Assembly (NCBI GenBank): GCA_934456315.1
Contig: CAKSHG010000106.1
Location: 1 to 7,145, forward strand
DNA length: 7,145 nt
From: an uncultured Oscillospiraceae bacterium
GTDB lineage: Bacteria > Bacillota > Clostridia > Oscillospirales > Ruminococcaceae
Direction: 5' to 3'
Position numbers and translations under genes: made by a program
The notes under the pieces: generated by a model
The model's input: the letters and a program-made list of their open reading frames with translations, nothing else
Database searches by the model: none
Told to the model about the DNA's origin: nothing
In this document: positions 6,833 through 7,145 of the stretch, piece by piece
Layout of the letters: every line of letters begins with the position of its first letter
How positions within the stretch are numbered: the stretch's first letter is position 1

Positions 6833-6880
6833 GATAGATGGCGAAGTATTTCCTGCATGCATGAGAAATATATGTTAATA

Positions 6881-6900
6881 AATTGTGCAATTCGACCGAA
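6881..6900. repeat. two abutting small palindromes upstream of the VTC operon promoter
   Basis: AATTG-TG-CAATT (6881-6892) is directly overlapped by TTCG-AC-CGAA (6891-6900), sharing two T bases. Both are perfect dyads with a 2-base centre. They lie about 70-95 bases upstream of the TATAAT box, where an activator site could sit. Dyads of 4-5 bp arise easily in AT-rich DNA, so a regulatory role is only a suggestion. Confidence 0.25.
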
Positions 6901-6927
6901 TGAAATGTGGATTTTCTCTGAAATGGG

Positions 6928-6960
6928 AAAAAATAACGCTCCCTTTGTAAGGGAGCGTTA
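6928..6960 (-). terminator. intrinsic terminator of queA
   Basis: The arms TAACGCTCCCTT (6934-6945) and AAGGGAGCGTTA (6949-6960) pair perfectly over 12 bp with a 3-base loop. On the - strand the stem is followed by TTTTTT (6933-6928). It starts 8 bases after the queA stop and separates queA from the VTC operon. Confidence 0.92.
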
Positions 6961-6968
6961 ATCGCGGT

Positions 6969-7145
6969 TTACTTGTTGATATCGCCGATGTACATAGCGT
7001 CGCCGAAGGAGAAGAAGCGATAGCGCTCCCTGACTGCTACTTCATAGGCGTGGAGCGTTTTCTCGCGCCCGAGGAACGCGCTGACGAGCATTATCAGCGT
7101 GCTTTCCGGCAGGTGGAAGTTGGTTATCAGCCCGTCGATCACCCT
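6969..7145 (-). CDS. queA: S-adenosylmethionine:tRNA ribosyltransferase-isomerase, C-terminal part
   Basis: QueA adds the cyclopentene ring to 7-aminomethyl-7-deazaguanine in tRNA using SAM, giving epoxyqueuosine. The last 58 residues plus the stop are in the window; the 5' part continues beyond base 7145. The segment contains [20 protein letters not shown] and the near-terminal [10 protein letters not shown], both hallmarks of the QueA C terminus. After GDAM the protein ends in YIGDINK, slightly longer than the usual short end. It reads in the same direction as the VTC operon but has its own terminator, so it is probably transcribed separately. Confidence 0.95.
   Translation of the reverse strand, partial: RVIDGLITNFHLPESTLIMLVSAFLGREKTLHAYEVAVRERYRFFSFGDAMYIGDINK

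Noticed and set aside
6854..6861. TGCATGCA, also present at 6063-6070
   Set aside because: An 8-base self-complementary word occurring twice, once inside a coding sequence, is within chance and has no other support as a binding site.

Overview
The window looks like chromosomal DNA from a moderately GC-rich clostridial Firmicute, probably of the Ruminococcus/Oscillospiraceae type. The reasons are the pknB-rsgA-thiN gene order, a PASTA-domain serine/threonine kinase, AGGAGG-like ribosome binding sites, GC-rich genes separated by AT-rich promoter DNA, and a lipoprotein-like beta-helix polysaccharide-binding protein. The genus is an inference from gene content only.

Left half (1-3291, + strand): three tightly packed genes. 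The first is the 3' part of a PrkC/PknB/Stk-type kinase: end of the kinase domain, acidic juxtamembrane segment, one membrane helix, three PASTA repeats, an extra beta-rich domain and an acidic Ser/Thr/Pro-rich tail. Fourteen bases later comes rsgA, the circularly permuted ribosome-assembly GTPase, and four bases after that thiN, thiamine pyrophosphokinase. The rpe gene that often lies between rsgA and thiN is absent. rsgA has no ATG, GTG or TTG start that would include its OB domain; the only start well placed behind a Shine-Dalgarno sequence is ATT at 1740, unless one base has been lost near the start. A strong hairpin at 3299-3327 ends this operon and can also end the convergent one.

Right half (6780 down to 3333, - strand): a three-gene operon with short gaps (17 and 23 bases). 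It encodes a VTC-domain (polyphosphate-polymerase-like, TTM fold) protein, a DUF4956 membrane protein with the GAFSLIRFRS signature, and a 666-residue exported beta-helix protein of the Cthe_2159-like carbohydrate-binding family. A consensus TATAAT box lies just upstream. The cassette suggests a membrane/cell-surface system joining inorganic polyphosphate chemistry to an extracytoplasmic polysaccharide-binding protein; its function is not established and it is the most interesting system here.

Far right (6969-7145, - strand): the last 58 codons of queA (queuosine tRNA modification), followed by its own intrinsic terminator at 6928-6960. The 188-base gap between queA and the VTC gene holds that terminator, AT-rich DNA with two abutting small palindromes, and the promoter.
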